A stretch of 64,000 bases of DNA, from positions 75,411,067-75,475,066 of the forward strand of contig NC_090751.1 of assembly GCF_036898095.1 (NCBI RefSeq), given 5' to 3'. Under the pieces are notes generated by a model. That model was not told the DNA's origin. It saw only the letters and a program-made list of their open reading frames with translations, and made no database searches. Numbering within the stretch: position 1 is the stretch's first letter; every line of letters starts with the position of its first letter. The translations under genes and the position numbers were made by a program. This DNA is from Palaemon carinicauda (Eukaryota > Arthropoda > Malacostraca > Decapoda > Palaemonidae). This document shows positions 53,805 to 63,811 of this stretch, in pieces.

Positions 53805-54440
53805 TGTCGGGAATTTCGAACTGAACATTCGAAATTCCCGCCATTTAACTCCACAAACGTTACGTTAAATTTGAGGGAAGGCTGGAAGAACTCGCGGGCG
53901 TTGAGACGAATGACTATGGTTTAATAGGAGACGGTTTTAGAGCCTAAAGATTAACCATCTGGTAGGGAAGGAGCGGATGTTAAAGAAATTGAGTATTTGT
54001 AATTTATGATTCACGAATGTAATGTCATTTTATTGTACCATGATGAAAATATCCTATGTATATGTTTAGAGTCAAGGACTCCCTAAGCTAGTGGATTATG
54101 GCAAATTATGGCCTTCAGCCGAATCATTAACCCCCCACTTGTATTTGAAGTAAAACTTTAACCGTTTCTCAGTCTTGTGGCAAAATAAGAAGCTTAAATA
54201 ACCCCTTATAAATAAATAAGGTATAAATTCCCTCCCCTTTGCCAAGGACCCATTAGGAAGAGCGGGAAATCAAAGTTTTCGTCGGAGCTGGGAGCTCAGA
54301 TCGGCCTCTTTTGCCTAATCTCCCCAGCTCAAGTAAGTGGTCTCCAATTGTAGTCTCTCTCCCCCTTTTTTAACCAGGTCGGTTTCCCTATAGTTTTTGC
54401 AAGGGTTATGTGAGATTTGTATCTATGTATATTTAGAGAT
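53805..54440. mobile_element. LTR 2, left part, TSD ATTAC
   Basis: Begins TGTCGGGAATTTC like LTR 1 and is alignable to it over about 430 bases (ATTTAACTCCAC, AACTCGCGGGCG, AGGTCGGTTTCC, GTATCTAT), diverging by substitutions and small indels. It stops at about 54440 where DIRS family C begins. The right part is at 61333-61483 and ends in CGACA, followed by the second ATTAC at 61484-61488. Confidence 0.85.
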
Positions 54441-55130
54441 GCATTTTCTTTCAGAGGGCATATTCTCCAGGGACCCCACCTGTTGGTGGGTAACTCGTTC
54501 TTGGCGAGAAACGTAGGATCCGGAAACAGGTTCAGTTCTCCCCCATCCAAGAACTGAACACGACCCTCATCTCTCGAGAGGGCTACAATTTCACTAACCC
54601 TGGCCCCCGACGCAAGTGCAAATAGGAAAATAACTTTTTGGGTCAAATCCTTTAACGCACACTCCTCATTGTTCAACAGTGAAGCGAAATGAAGAACTTT
54701 ATCTAAAGACCATGAAATGGGCTTTGGAGGTGTTGAAGGTCTGAGCCTGGCACAGGCTTTCGGAATTTTATTAAAAATCTCGTTAGGGAGGTCGACCTGG
54801 AAGGCATATAAAATGGGTCTTGTCAAAGCAGATTTACACATTGAAATTGTGTTAGCCGCTAACCCTTGACCATGGAGGTGGATGAAGAAAGATAAGCAGA
54901 AGTCCGTCGAGATCTTTTGCGGATTCTTCACCTTGACAAAGGCCACCCATTTCCTCCAAGATGACTCATATTGCCTTCTAGTAGATTTGCACTTATATTC
55001 CTCTAGGAAGTCTATACTGTCTTTCGAAATCCCGAAGCATTTTCTCACCGCTAGGGAGAGAAAATCATGAGCTGCAGGGTCCGGGTTTTCTGTGATGAAG
55101 CGCAGACAGTCGACTTCTGGAGTCGCTGGG
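54440..55130 (-). pseudogene. DIRS family C tyrosine recombinase, C-truncated
   Basis: The reading frame runs FGISKDSIDFLEEYKCKSTR, ESSWRKWVAFVKVK (N-terminal core-binding domain), LAANTISMCKSALTRPIL, then SLDKVLHFASLLN and FLFALASGARVSEIVALSRD, which holds the first catalytic Arg. It ends CPLKENASLN exactly at the junction with the LTR (54440). The H-x-x-R box and the Tyr are missing, so the enzyme cannot act. It lies in a different phase from the RT/RNase H and overlaps its end, as in intact DIRS elements. Confidence 0.85.
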
Positions 55131-56832
55131 TCAGAACTGGATCTGGTAATGGTAGAAACTTCAGCCGTAGTTCCAATGCCAGAGGGAACCACACGCTGTT
55201 CGGCCACTTGTGAGCCACTATTCCTTTGAAAGATCTCAGTTTGTTGAGGACCCTCAACAGAAGGTTGTGAGGAGGGAACAGGTAAATCCTGGACCATCTG
55301 TTCCAGTCGAGGGACATCGCGTCCACTGCTTCCGCTAAGGGGTCCTCGTACGGGGACACGTACAGGGGTAACTTCTTGTTGTCTTTCGTCGCAAAGAGGT
55401 CTATCTGCAGTTCTGGGACTTGACTCAAGATGAAGGAGAATGATCCTGCGTCTGAGGACCATTCCTACTCTATCGGTGTGAACCTGGATAGAGCGTCCGC
55501 TGTCACATTGCGGACTCCTTGAAGGTGAACTACCGACAGGTACCACTTCTTCCTTTCCGCCAGTTGAAAGATGGCCAACATCACCTGGTTGAGAGGTGGT
55601 GACCTCGATCCTTGTCGATTCAAGCATCTCACAATCACCTCGCTGTCCAGCACCAACCTTATGTGGATCGAGCGACGCGGGGAGACTTTCTTCAAGGTAA
55701 GGAGTACTGCCATAGCTTCCAGAAAGTTTATGTGAAAAGTCTTGAATAGATTGGACCAAGTCCCTTGGGCCTTCTTCCGATGAGAATGACCTCCACACCT
55801 CTCCTTCGAGGCGTCTGTGTGAATAGTCAACGAGGGGGGAGGTGGCTGAAGAAGTACCGACTTCTTTAGTTGCCTGACTTGGGACCAAGGCCTGAGAAGT
55901 GTACGTAGACGAAGCGGAACTGGTCTTACCAGATCTCTTCGCGCGTTTGATGCATAACTTCTCCAAACTCCGGTTGCATCCTTTAGCTGTGCTCTTAGCA
56001 CTGGGTCTGTTACCGAAGCAAACTGGAGAGAACCCAGCACTCTCTCCTGTTCGCGTCTTGATATCCTTTCGGAATCCAGAAGTCTCTTGACAGAACCCGC
56101 TATCTCCTTCCTCTTCTTCGCCGGGATGGAGAATCGGTGTGCCACTAGGTCCGAGTGGATTCTCAACCACTGGAACTTTTGAGATGGAGAAAGTCGAGAC
56201 TTTTTTCTGTTGATCTTGAAGCCTAGATACTCTAGGAACTGGATCACCTGCAGGGAAGCTTGCAAACATTCTGTCTTGGATGCTGCCTACACCAGCCAGT
56301 CGTCCAGGTAGGCTACCACCTGGATTCCTTTTAGGCGTAATTGTCTGAGAGCTACGCTCGCAAGCTTCGTGAAGATCCTTGGGGCTATGTTTAGGTCGAA
56401 TGGCATGGCTTTGAAGGCGTAGAGTCTTCGATGTAGCTTGAACCCTAGGTAGGGGGAGAGATGGCGATTGATTGGAACGTGCCAATAGGTGTCTGACAAA
56501 TCTATGGAGACGGTAAATGCCCTTATGGGCAGTAAGGTCCTTATGTGTTGCAGTGTTAGCATCTTGAACTTGCAGTTCACTATGAACTTGTTGAGTGGCG
56601 ATAAGTCCAGAATGACTCTGAGTTTTTCCGAGTCCTTCTTGGGAACACAAAACAGCCTCCCTTGGAATTTGATGGACTTTACCCTTCGGATCACTTTTTT
56701 CTCCAACAGTTCTTGAATGTACTCCTCCAGAACGGGGATGGAGTGTTGGAAAAATCGAGGGCACGGGGGTGGAGTGTTGGAAAAATCGAGGGCACGGGGG
56801 TGGAGTGCTGTACCAGCTCCAACCCAGTCCAT
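55051..56832 (-). pseudogene. DIRS family C RT/RNase H, two in-frame TAG stops
   Basis: One phase is maintained through the whole region. 56832-56287 contains LEEYIQELLEKKVIRRVKS, LFCVPKKDSEKLRVILDLSP, VSIDLSDTYWHVPIN (catalytic Asp; DTYWH for the usual DAYWH/DAYFH) and VAYLDDWLV, then TAG at 56289-56287. 56265-55465 continues with FLEYLGFKINRKKSRLSPSQ and the RNase H (LTIHTDASKERCGG, INFLEAMAVLLTL, VLDSEVIVRCL, NVTADALSRF), then TAG at 55467-55465. 55428-55051 follows with PELQIDLFATKDNKKLPLYV and YLFPPHNLLLRVLNKL. Apart from the two TAGs the polyprotein is open. A 31-bp tandem duplication at 56741-56802 lies at its start. Confidence 0.88.
56741..56802. repeat. 31-bp tandem duplication
   Basis: Two identical copies of GAGTGTTGGAAAAATCGAGG + GCACGGGGGTG. 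The unit is not a multiple of three and shifts the upstream frame of the family C RT. Confidence 0.95.
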
Positions 56833-56945
56833 TCTTGAATAGGCTGTGGGCCCAGGGATCGAAGGTCCACCGATCCCGAAAATTCTGAAGTCTCCCTCCT
56901 ACCGGTATCATCTCACTTTGACTGCTGTCCTGAGGCCTTGCCTCC

Positions 56946-58834
56946 CTAACCGCGACCACCCCTGAATCCCCTCCCCCTTGAGGGGTGTCTAGACGAGCCT
57001 CTGGCTGCTCCTCTAGGCTTCGCTCGAAAGGTAGTTGACTGCCCTTCGAACGCTGGGTTAAATGCCGGAGACTGCGTCGACACGGCTTGGGGTACCCACT
57101 GGAACGTGGTCGGGGTTTGTGCCACCATCTGGGGCACTGTAGGCATAGGCAATTGCTGTTGCTGCTGCTGTCTGAATGGCTTGGCTGGCCGAGAGGGTAG
57201 CCTAGCCTTCTTAGTCTTTCTCTTTGGTTGGGGACCCTCATCCGGGGAAGACTTTCTCTTGAGAGATAGGCCCCTCTTCTGGAGAAGGTTTCTATTCTCC
57301 GTGGCAGCCTTATCTACAACCTCCTTGACCGCTTCACTAGGGAAGAGGTCTTTGCCCCAAATGTTGGAGGAGATTAGTTTCCTTGGCTCGTGCCTCACCG
57401 CAGCCGAGGCGAACACGAACTCCCTACAAGCCCTCCTCCTCGCTTTGACGAAGCTGTAAAGGTCCTTCGTCACTGTGGCTAGATGTGTTTTAGCCACTAC
57501 CATGAACATCTCATGAACCTTGGGGTCACTTGCCATTGTCTCAAGAGTGGTTTGAAGAGACATTGAGGCAGCCAGTCTTTCTTTCGTCTCGAGCTCCCTT
57601 CGCAAAAGAAAGTCAGATAGCTTGGGGAGGTTCTCACCGAACTGACGTCCGGCAATATCAGCCTCCAACTTCACGACTGAGAAGGTAGGGCCAAAGATAA
57701 AGGTTTACACTCCTCCAAGGAGGGACATGGCTTACCAGCCTCGACTGCTTTCAGCACAGCCGCAAACCCTTTCTGCATAAAGGGGAAGGCTCTAGCAGGA
57801 GAGGACACAAAGGAAGGGTGCTTCTTACTCAAAGCAGGTACCTTTGAGTTTGTGAAGCCCCTCTCTTTCATCGAGCACAATAGCAAAGCTTGAGCCTTAT
57901 CATGGTCCAGAACTATGACCTCCTTCGGCTCTGTCTCCTCCTTTGAGGCTGGTTCCTTCCTTAAACGGACATAACAGTCCGGATACGACCCCTTGCTGGG
58001 CCAGAATTCCACCTCCTCAAGGGGAACTGAGCCCAACTTCTCCGAAATGACGATTTTCCCGGTCGTCATAGGCATGTGCTCAGCATACCTCCAAGGGTTA
58101 GCATCTGAGCACAAGGGAAGGTCTTTCACGCTGAGCTTCTTCTGGGGCCCACGTGATGCTGCAAGTCTCCGCATCTCCAGCTCCATCGCAGCCGCCTTCT
58201 CATTATTCTCCATCTGCATCTGTTGGATCATTCCAACGATGGAGGAAAGGGTCTTTCCCAGCTCTTCTGGGAGAGAGGACGATGTTGAGGGAATAGGTTC
58301 AGGGTCCTGAACCGGGTTAACTGACACCTCGTCGACTTCTTCCTCTTCATTGTCTGAAGCCTGTTCTTCATCCTGGTCTTCTGCCAGAAGGTCATCTTCC
58401 AAACGCTCAGACACCTCCGACATCCTGTCATCTAATTGGATGTCGTTCAGGGCGTCCGCGACTTCAGCATCCACAGGGATCTGAACTACTGGTATCTCCA
58501 CTTGAGGCTGGGGAATCACTGCCTCAGCTGACGCTCTGGGGAAAAGGTAAGCCCTCATCTTCTCGCTTGGAAGATAGGGCCCAGAGGTATTCTTCTGAAA
58601 ACCCCTTACCCAGGTACGAAGCTTCTCCCTTGCTGCATCCCTTGACTCCGCCGTCTTAGGGGAATGAAAAGCCTCAGTAACCAGGTTTGTGCACACGTTA
58701 CATACCTGCGGGTCCCAATACCGGAGATCACCTTTGGAGACTGCGCATGCTGAGTGCCTCCTACACAAATCATGTCCGCAGAAGTTCTTGCTGCGGACGT
58801 TGCAGAAAACGCTTCCACACTTCGGATGGTCCTC
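56946..58834 (-). pseudogene. DIRS family C gag
   Basis: The first part (58834-57671) starts at EDHPKCGSVFCNVRSKNFC, with a Cys/His-rich head (CGHDLCRRHSAC, then VCNVCTNLV), followed by an acidic middle (EDDLLAEDQDEEQASDNEEE), a helical QQMQMENNEKAAAMELEMRR segment, and VEFWPSKGSYPDCYVRLRKE. A frame change at about 57675 leads to 57674-56946: GENLPKLSDFLLRRELETKE, AKTHLATVTKDLYSFVKARR, then a basic and Gln/Gly/Arg-rich end (PKRKTKKARLPSR, SRGRGFRGGRG). The architecture of zinc head, folded core and basic tail fits DIRS gag. An AG acceptor precedes the first part directly, so the ATG may lie in an upstream exon. Confidence 0.75.
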
Positions 58835-61020
58835 CTGTAAAGAGAAGAAATTTCCATGAGTATCAAGTGAACTACGTATCACTGGATATACATAGCTTAT
58901 TATAATTAAACCAGAAAGGAAAGACACACACTTGTGTTTCCCGCACAGTCAATTGCTGCAACCTTCCAGATAATAAAATCGTATGGTTAATCTATCCTAG
59001 AGCAACCAATGAATAATTTCCAGAGGAAACAGGTGTAACTCACACCCAAAAGATGATTTTAAAATGCCGGATAGTAGACAAGAAAGGACTCACTTTCTTT
59101 ATCTGTAAGGCTACACCAAAGGGCTGTGCAAGATAACACAAAAGCGTTAGAAAACAGTGTTGTAACAAATACTATACTATAGTTTCCTCCCTACAGTATA
59201 TACTATACTGAAAAATACTGGCTACAGTATAGAAGGTAATGTGCCGGCCAGCACACATCTTAACTAGTTCTAAAGTATACTACTTAAGAGCTATAAGGCG
59301 GCAGAACGCTGGTTCAAATGCATGTGCCAGCCGGCAATGACTGCCGGCCGGCAACTACACAAGGTAGCACCTGGCTGCCGGGCACCAATCGTAGCGACCA
59401 GCAGAAAATGGTGTGATAATAGCCGGCCGGCTAAGGTATACAACCGATGCCGTCCGGCAGCAAAAGAACCAGAGAACTCCGACTGCCCGGCTGCAGGCCA
59501 CTCAGGCCGGCAGCCGGCTAGGGTACAACACTAGAAGAAAACAGAATGGGTGCCGGGATAAGAGACTGTACTACCTCATAGCCCGGCAACCCGAAAGAGT
59601 GCACATAAGGAAGGGGAGAATATAACTTCAGGCTTCCTGACCAATGCCATCTGGCTCTACAGACAAACATGGATGAGAGACCAAGAGAGGTCCGGGTAGT
59701 ACTCAAAGTAGAAGACCCTTGCCGGCTGGCACGCACTGCCGGCCGGCAAGGGACTGAGTCAACCCCACATCCTAACCTATGCTAGGTACAGATGTAGAAT
59801 GACGGACAGGAATGCAATGGCTAGGCCATCACAAAGGAAAGAGGAGGAAAGGGCGAAGAGGGTCCTACTAACCTTGCTTTAGTAATGAATCACTCGCAGC
59901 CAAGAAAACTCATCTTAGCCTAGGGGAGATCCGAGGAGGGAGGCCAGCAATACTTGCCAACCCCCACGGAACCAAAGCAAGGAAGGCGTTGCTATTCACA
60001 GAAAAAGGATCTTATCTTCGATACCGAGAACAGCAACACTGGACTAGTCTGCTAGATCACAAGAAGAAGGAATCATCTCGTACAGAAACCTTCGAAAGTG
60101 ACCTAAGGAGGCTAAGCCTCCTATGTCTGTTGTCAGTCTAGCAAGGGAATCTCAACCTCAAGCTAGACATAAACAGACTCAGACTAAGAACTCTGATGTT
60201 CTGCCCCCTCTCTGAAGCCAGACTTACTGGAAACAGGAAAGAACAGAAACACCCTAATATAGTTGTATCTAAAGTCAATTCAGATAAACCACTAAGGTTA
60301 AGCCCAAGGCTCAAACAGAGGGAAAGGGATTGCACACCTTCTCCGAAGAGAAGAGAGCAACCGGGGAGTGTGAGAAAGTATACTAAGGCCCCATAGCCTA
60401 GGCGCCAAGAGAATCGATTACCTAAATCACCGAAACGCAATCGTATACTATCTTGGAAGAAAATCAACATAATCTTAAATGTATAAAATTGCCTAAAGCT
60501 TCAATAAAATTTTATAAAAACACTTGGAAATCTGAATATCATGCAGAAAAGTACTAGGGCCAAACGACTAGGCTACAAGGTCTAGCGTAGGCCAGAATCG
60601 GCGAATCCTTCGCCAAGACAAACAATACTAAAAGCATCATATAAAGAAATCCTATGTAACGCTAAACAGCTAAAATTATTAAAGCGAAACAGCCGGGAAC
60701 ATCGCTCTGGCTAACTAAATAACTCATACCTAGCGAGCGACAGCATCCAGGACGCCTCCGGTAGGCAAAAGTTCTTGTAACAACGATATCACTATCAATC
60801 ACTTTTAAAATTACCAAGAGCCTACATTTATACATAAAAGAAATAATACTCAACTTATCAGAAGCAGAAGAAGTTGGAGAAAGCATTATTAGTTAATTAA
60901 ATCCAAGAATTGCGAGAAACACAGGGAAAAAACACCGAGTTGTTGAGCTACGCAAAAAGGAATACAGATGGCGCCGTGAGCGGCGCAATGCACGCTTACG
61001 AAATGGGAGAGGAGAGATAC
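58835..61020 (-). other. Candidate intron/5' untranslated region of DIRS C
   Basis: TTTCTTCTCTTTACAG directly precedes the gag zinc-finger frame at 58834, a good 3' splice site. Upstream, a short frame from the Met at 61114 (MAICTPNRVN, then a Lys-rich stretch) is followed by CAAG|GTATCT at 61021/61020, a plausible donor. The phases do not match as sequenced (exon 1 leaves one extra base), but an A9 homopolymer lies in exon 1. The interval otherwise has no long frame and contains a GCCGGC-rich block. Confidence 0.35.
59225..59760. repeat. GCCGGC-rich dispersed motif cluster
   Basis: More than a dozen GCCGGC, GCCGGCCGGC and CCGGCAGCC motifs at irregular spacing within about 530 bp of the family C 5' region (for example near 59242, 59331, 59345, 59423, 59505, 59720 and 59741). 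No fixed period and no frame. Confidence 0.7.
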
Positions 61021-61332
61021 CTTGCGAACGGCTCTCCTTTTTTTTTCTCGTTTTCGTTTTCTTGCCAATTGACCCCTTCGAAGTGTTAACTCTGTTCGGG
61101 GTGCAGATTGCCATGTGGCGTGTCAAGAATACGTCCTCTGATATTTCGCGATATCCGTGGTTCTTTTATTAGGGATATTCGCTCCAGGAGTTAGAATTCT
61201 GGGTACCTTAAGGTAAATTCTCTGGGAATATCGCTGTAGTTATATATACCCAAGGAAGCTACCCTTTAGGAACTTCCATCAGGACGACATGGCCATCTCA
61301 CCCAAAAATAGATTTTTCGCTTCGCTCAAAAT

Positions 61333-61483
61333 CCGTTTTTTGCAATAAAATTGTTAAAGTGTAGCTGTATTTTGTTGATTCCTGGAAGGTTTTGAGAGTC
61401 TTACCTCTTCAAGGTCTTGCTATCCGCCCCTTAACATCGGGCTTAGAACTTAATATATATTTGTCGAAGTGAACTTCACGACA
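61333..61483. mobile_element. LTR 2, right part
   Basis: AATAAAATTGTTAAAGTGTA through CTTCACGACA aligns with the last 140 bases of LTR 1 (53036-53175) and ends in CA, followed by the TSD copy ATTAC at 61484-61488. About 225 bases of LTR 1 (52815-53036) have no counterpart on either side of the DIRS insertion. Confidence 0.82.
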
Positions 61484-61664
61484 ATTACTGTTGTGCCATA
61501 TAGTATTCCCGGTAAGGCTACATTTTCCCAATATGTTTTTCCTATTAATATTTTGTGGCAGCTTTTCGCAAAAATTGAGTAGGTTAAGTTAGTTAGCTTT
61601 TCTGTCCTTTCCATCATTTTCTTCTTTTGTTATTTAAACATATTTCTTTTCCCTTCTATCTCTA
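61484..61664 (-). mobile_element. LINE fragment B, segment 3 (5' truncated)
   Basis: ATTACTGTTGTGCCATATAG through TTCTATCTCTAT matches fragment A 50790-50981, completing fragment B. It ends abruptly against the plus-strand LINE. Confidence 0.82.
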
Positions 61665-61676
61665 TACAACAACATT

Positions 61677-62021
61677 TTGCTGAAAGTGATGTCACGGGCT
61701 GTAAAGTCAGACATGAGACATTCCTGTTTGCAACATAAAAATGATACTGCAAAAGGACTTTTCATAAACGAAGCTCTGACTCGGAAACGCGATAGCCTTT
61801 ACTGCGAACTTCGGAAAGTGAAAAGACAACAACTGAACGGTCTCTTCTTGCATACGCGTGATGGTGTCATCAGAGTTAAAAACTTAAAACATCTCGAACG
61901 GGTAACACCTTCGCCATCCGAACCCGCAAGGACCTGGACCTGTTTTATAATAGTACTGGGCTCAGTGCCCCTGAGTGAATTTCAAAATGAGTTCTGTACA
62001 TTATTTTGCAGCTGCTTATAA
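61677..62021 (+). pseudogene. LINE ORF1 C-terminal fragment
   Basis: Residues SDMRHSCLQHKNDTAKGLFI followed by NEALTRKRDSLYCELRKVKR and NGLFLHTRDGVIRVKN correspond to the C-terminal domain shared by ORF1 proteins of CR1/L2-type elements and the FP25K family (GLFINEALT...RDGVI.VK). The start of the protein is missing and the last 35 residues look unrelated. It would bind element RNA. Confidence 0.65.
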
Positions 62022-62417
62022 GTTAACTCATTAGTTTTTCATTTTTTTTTCATTTATTTGATTCTTTTGATTCGAATTTTAAATTGTTTTCTTCGTATTA
62101 CTTGATTAAATATTCTTTTAATTATTTAGATTGCCTTAAATTACTTTTATTACATTGATCACCATTATTATAAATTTATTATTTGTATCCTTTCACAATA
62201 GCACTTTTTACTTATTTTTTTCTCTGTCTTTCATAAAGATTCTCATTTTATACAGTCGTAAATATTTCATTATTATAAGCCTAAAGTTTAATTTTAATTC
62301 CCTTCTAATTATCTGTTCATATTATTTAATATTTCCCATTTATAAATTTTGTTAATTTTATGAATGCTAATCCTGTCAATCATGCTGATCCTGATGAGAA
62401 CTTTGTAGATTTTGTGA

Positions 62418-63722
62418 ATGCAGCCGATCTTTTTTTTTTTTTTCTGTAAATATTATACCATTGATACTTTTAATGATTCTCTCCCTGATCATATGCGGCA
62501 ATGCCTTTCGCTAATAAGCCTTAACATTAGAAGTTTTAAGAAAAATCACGACGAATTTATTGGTTATTTGAAAAATTGCAATCATGAATTTGACATTATA
62601 GTGCTAACTGAAACTTGGGCTAAGCAAGATACACATTGCATGAATTCACTTCCAGGGTATAATGCTTTTCATAATTATCGTGAGGGCCGGAGGGGTGGTG
62701 GTGTGAGCATTTTTGTTAAAGATTCACTTTTGTTTAAACCTCTCGATGAGTTGAGCATATCTACAGATAATTTTGAAAGTACCGGGCCTACAGTTTCTGT
62801 TCCCAATTCTTCTCATTCTGCTATTATCTTAGGTATATACAGGCGTCCAGGAGGTGACGAAAATATGTTTTATTTTAACTCGCTAGAGGCGGTACTAAGA
62901 AGTCCAGGTATCTCTTCTGGGAATACTGTTGTCACAGGGGATTTTAACATCTGCCTAATGAGGGAAGGGGAAAGCGAGACCACACGGAGATAGATCAACA
63001 CAGTGCGGTCTTTCGAATACCGACCATCAATAACTAGGCCTACCAGGATCGGGTCAAATGACCCTCTTTCCTGTATCGATCACATTTGAGCCAATAGTAA
63101 CCTCGTTAGTAACTCTGGGATATTTTTAGCTGATATCACTGATCATTTCCCAATTTTCGGTAGCCTTTTATTGCCTGCACTAAGCAGCATGAATGACAAA
63201 ATAAGAATTCAATTTAGAGACATGAGCCAAATTAATGATAGAAAATTTACAGAACTACTCCGGGATAGAGACTGGTCAGCAGAATATGGTCACGCCTCCT
63301 TTAAATCCTCACGTAGGTGTGTCCTCTTTCAGTGACAAGATTGACAGTTTCTTCAATGAGTGTTTCCCCTAACAACAAGATTTGTTAGTGTTAAAAGATT
63401 GATGAATAGGTGGATTTCCAAAGGACTTCTTAAATCAATTAATATTAAACATAATCTGTACCGAAGAATGAAATTCGGTAATTATAGTAGCCAACAGTAC
63501 AACAACTTTTGTAATCTGTTATGTACATTAATACGCAAGGCAAAGAAAAACTATTTTGAGAGTACTTTTGACCAACTCCGTAGAGATGCCAGAAAATCTT
63601 GGGACTTAATCAACTCGTCACTAAGGTTGACCAACTCCGTAGAGATGCCAAAAAATCTTGGGACTTATCAACTCGTCACTAAGGCCAGGCAGAATAAAAG
63701 AGTAGCTCACTCAGAAAACTGA
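62418..63722 (+). pseudogene. LINE ORF2: APE endonuclease and RT linker
   Basis: The endonuclease is open to 62993: LISLNIRSFKKNHDEF, IIVLTETWAKQ (catalytic Glu), REGRRGGGVSIFVKD, GIYRRPGGDENMF and VVTGDFNICLM. After a shift it continues SCIDHI, a TGA in place of Trp, ANSNLVSNSGIFLADITDHF (His of the SDH motif). A further frame at 63360-63722 gives RWISKGLLKSINIKHNLYRR and FGNYSSQQYNNFCNLLCTLI, the linker before RT. No RT catalytic box is present. A 59/58-bp tandem duplication at 63570-63686 sits in the linker. Confidence 0.78.
63570..63686. repeat. 59/58-bp tandem duplication
   Basis: Two adjacent copies starting GACCAACTCCGTAGAGATGC and ending CTCGTCACTAAGG, differing by two or three substitutions and one base deletion, which shifts the LINE frame. 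Confidence 0.95.
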
Positions 63723-63811
63723 TTCGAAACGGGGAAATCATTACTGACACTAAACAAATTGCAAATGCTTTTAATCTTCATTTCTCTACAATAGGCGTTA
63801 CTCTAAGGCAG

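Larger units (their letters stand above)
54440..61332 (-). mobile_element. DIRS-like family C element nested in LTR 2
   Basis: About 6.9 kb inserted inside LTR 2. Coding order on the minus strand is gag (58834-56946), RT/RNase H (56832-55051) and truncated YR (to 54440). The 5' side (58930-61332) is long and non-coding, ending with TAGATTTTTCGCTTCGCTC against the LTR. The recombinase side is truncated, so no terminal repeat pair or internal complementary region can be checked. Its gag and RT sequences are clearly different from families A and B. Confidence 0.82.
61665..63790 (+). mobile_element. CR1/L2-like LINE fragment
   Basis: A plus-strand non-LTR element: the C-terminal part of ORF1, an AT-rich spacer (62022-62417), the ORF2 endonuclease and the start of the RT linker, then loss of the rest. 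It is truncated at both sides. The clade suggestion rests on the FP25-like ORF1 and the style of endonuclease, not on a tree. Confidence 0.75.

Noticed and set aside
54329..57241. A 970-residue minus-strand open frame
   Set aside because: Only its last ~230 residues (the recombinase) are real. The first 700 are a shadow of the RT/RNase H frame, with Pro/Ser/Arg-rich meaningless translation.
62155..62355. A hydrophobic 66-residue frame resembling a membrane protein
   Set aside because: Very AT-rich spacer between LINE ORF1 and ORF2; Phe/Ile/Leu-rich translation is expected from the composition.
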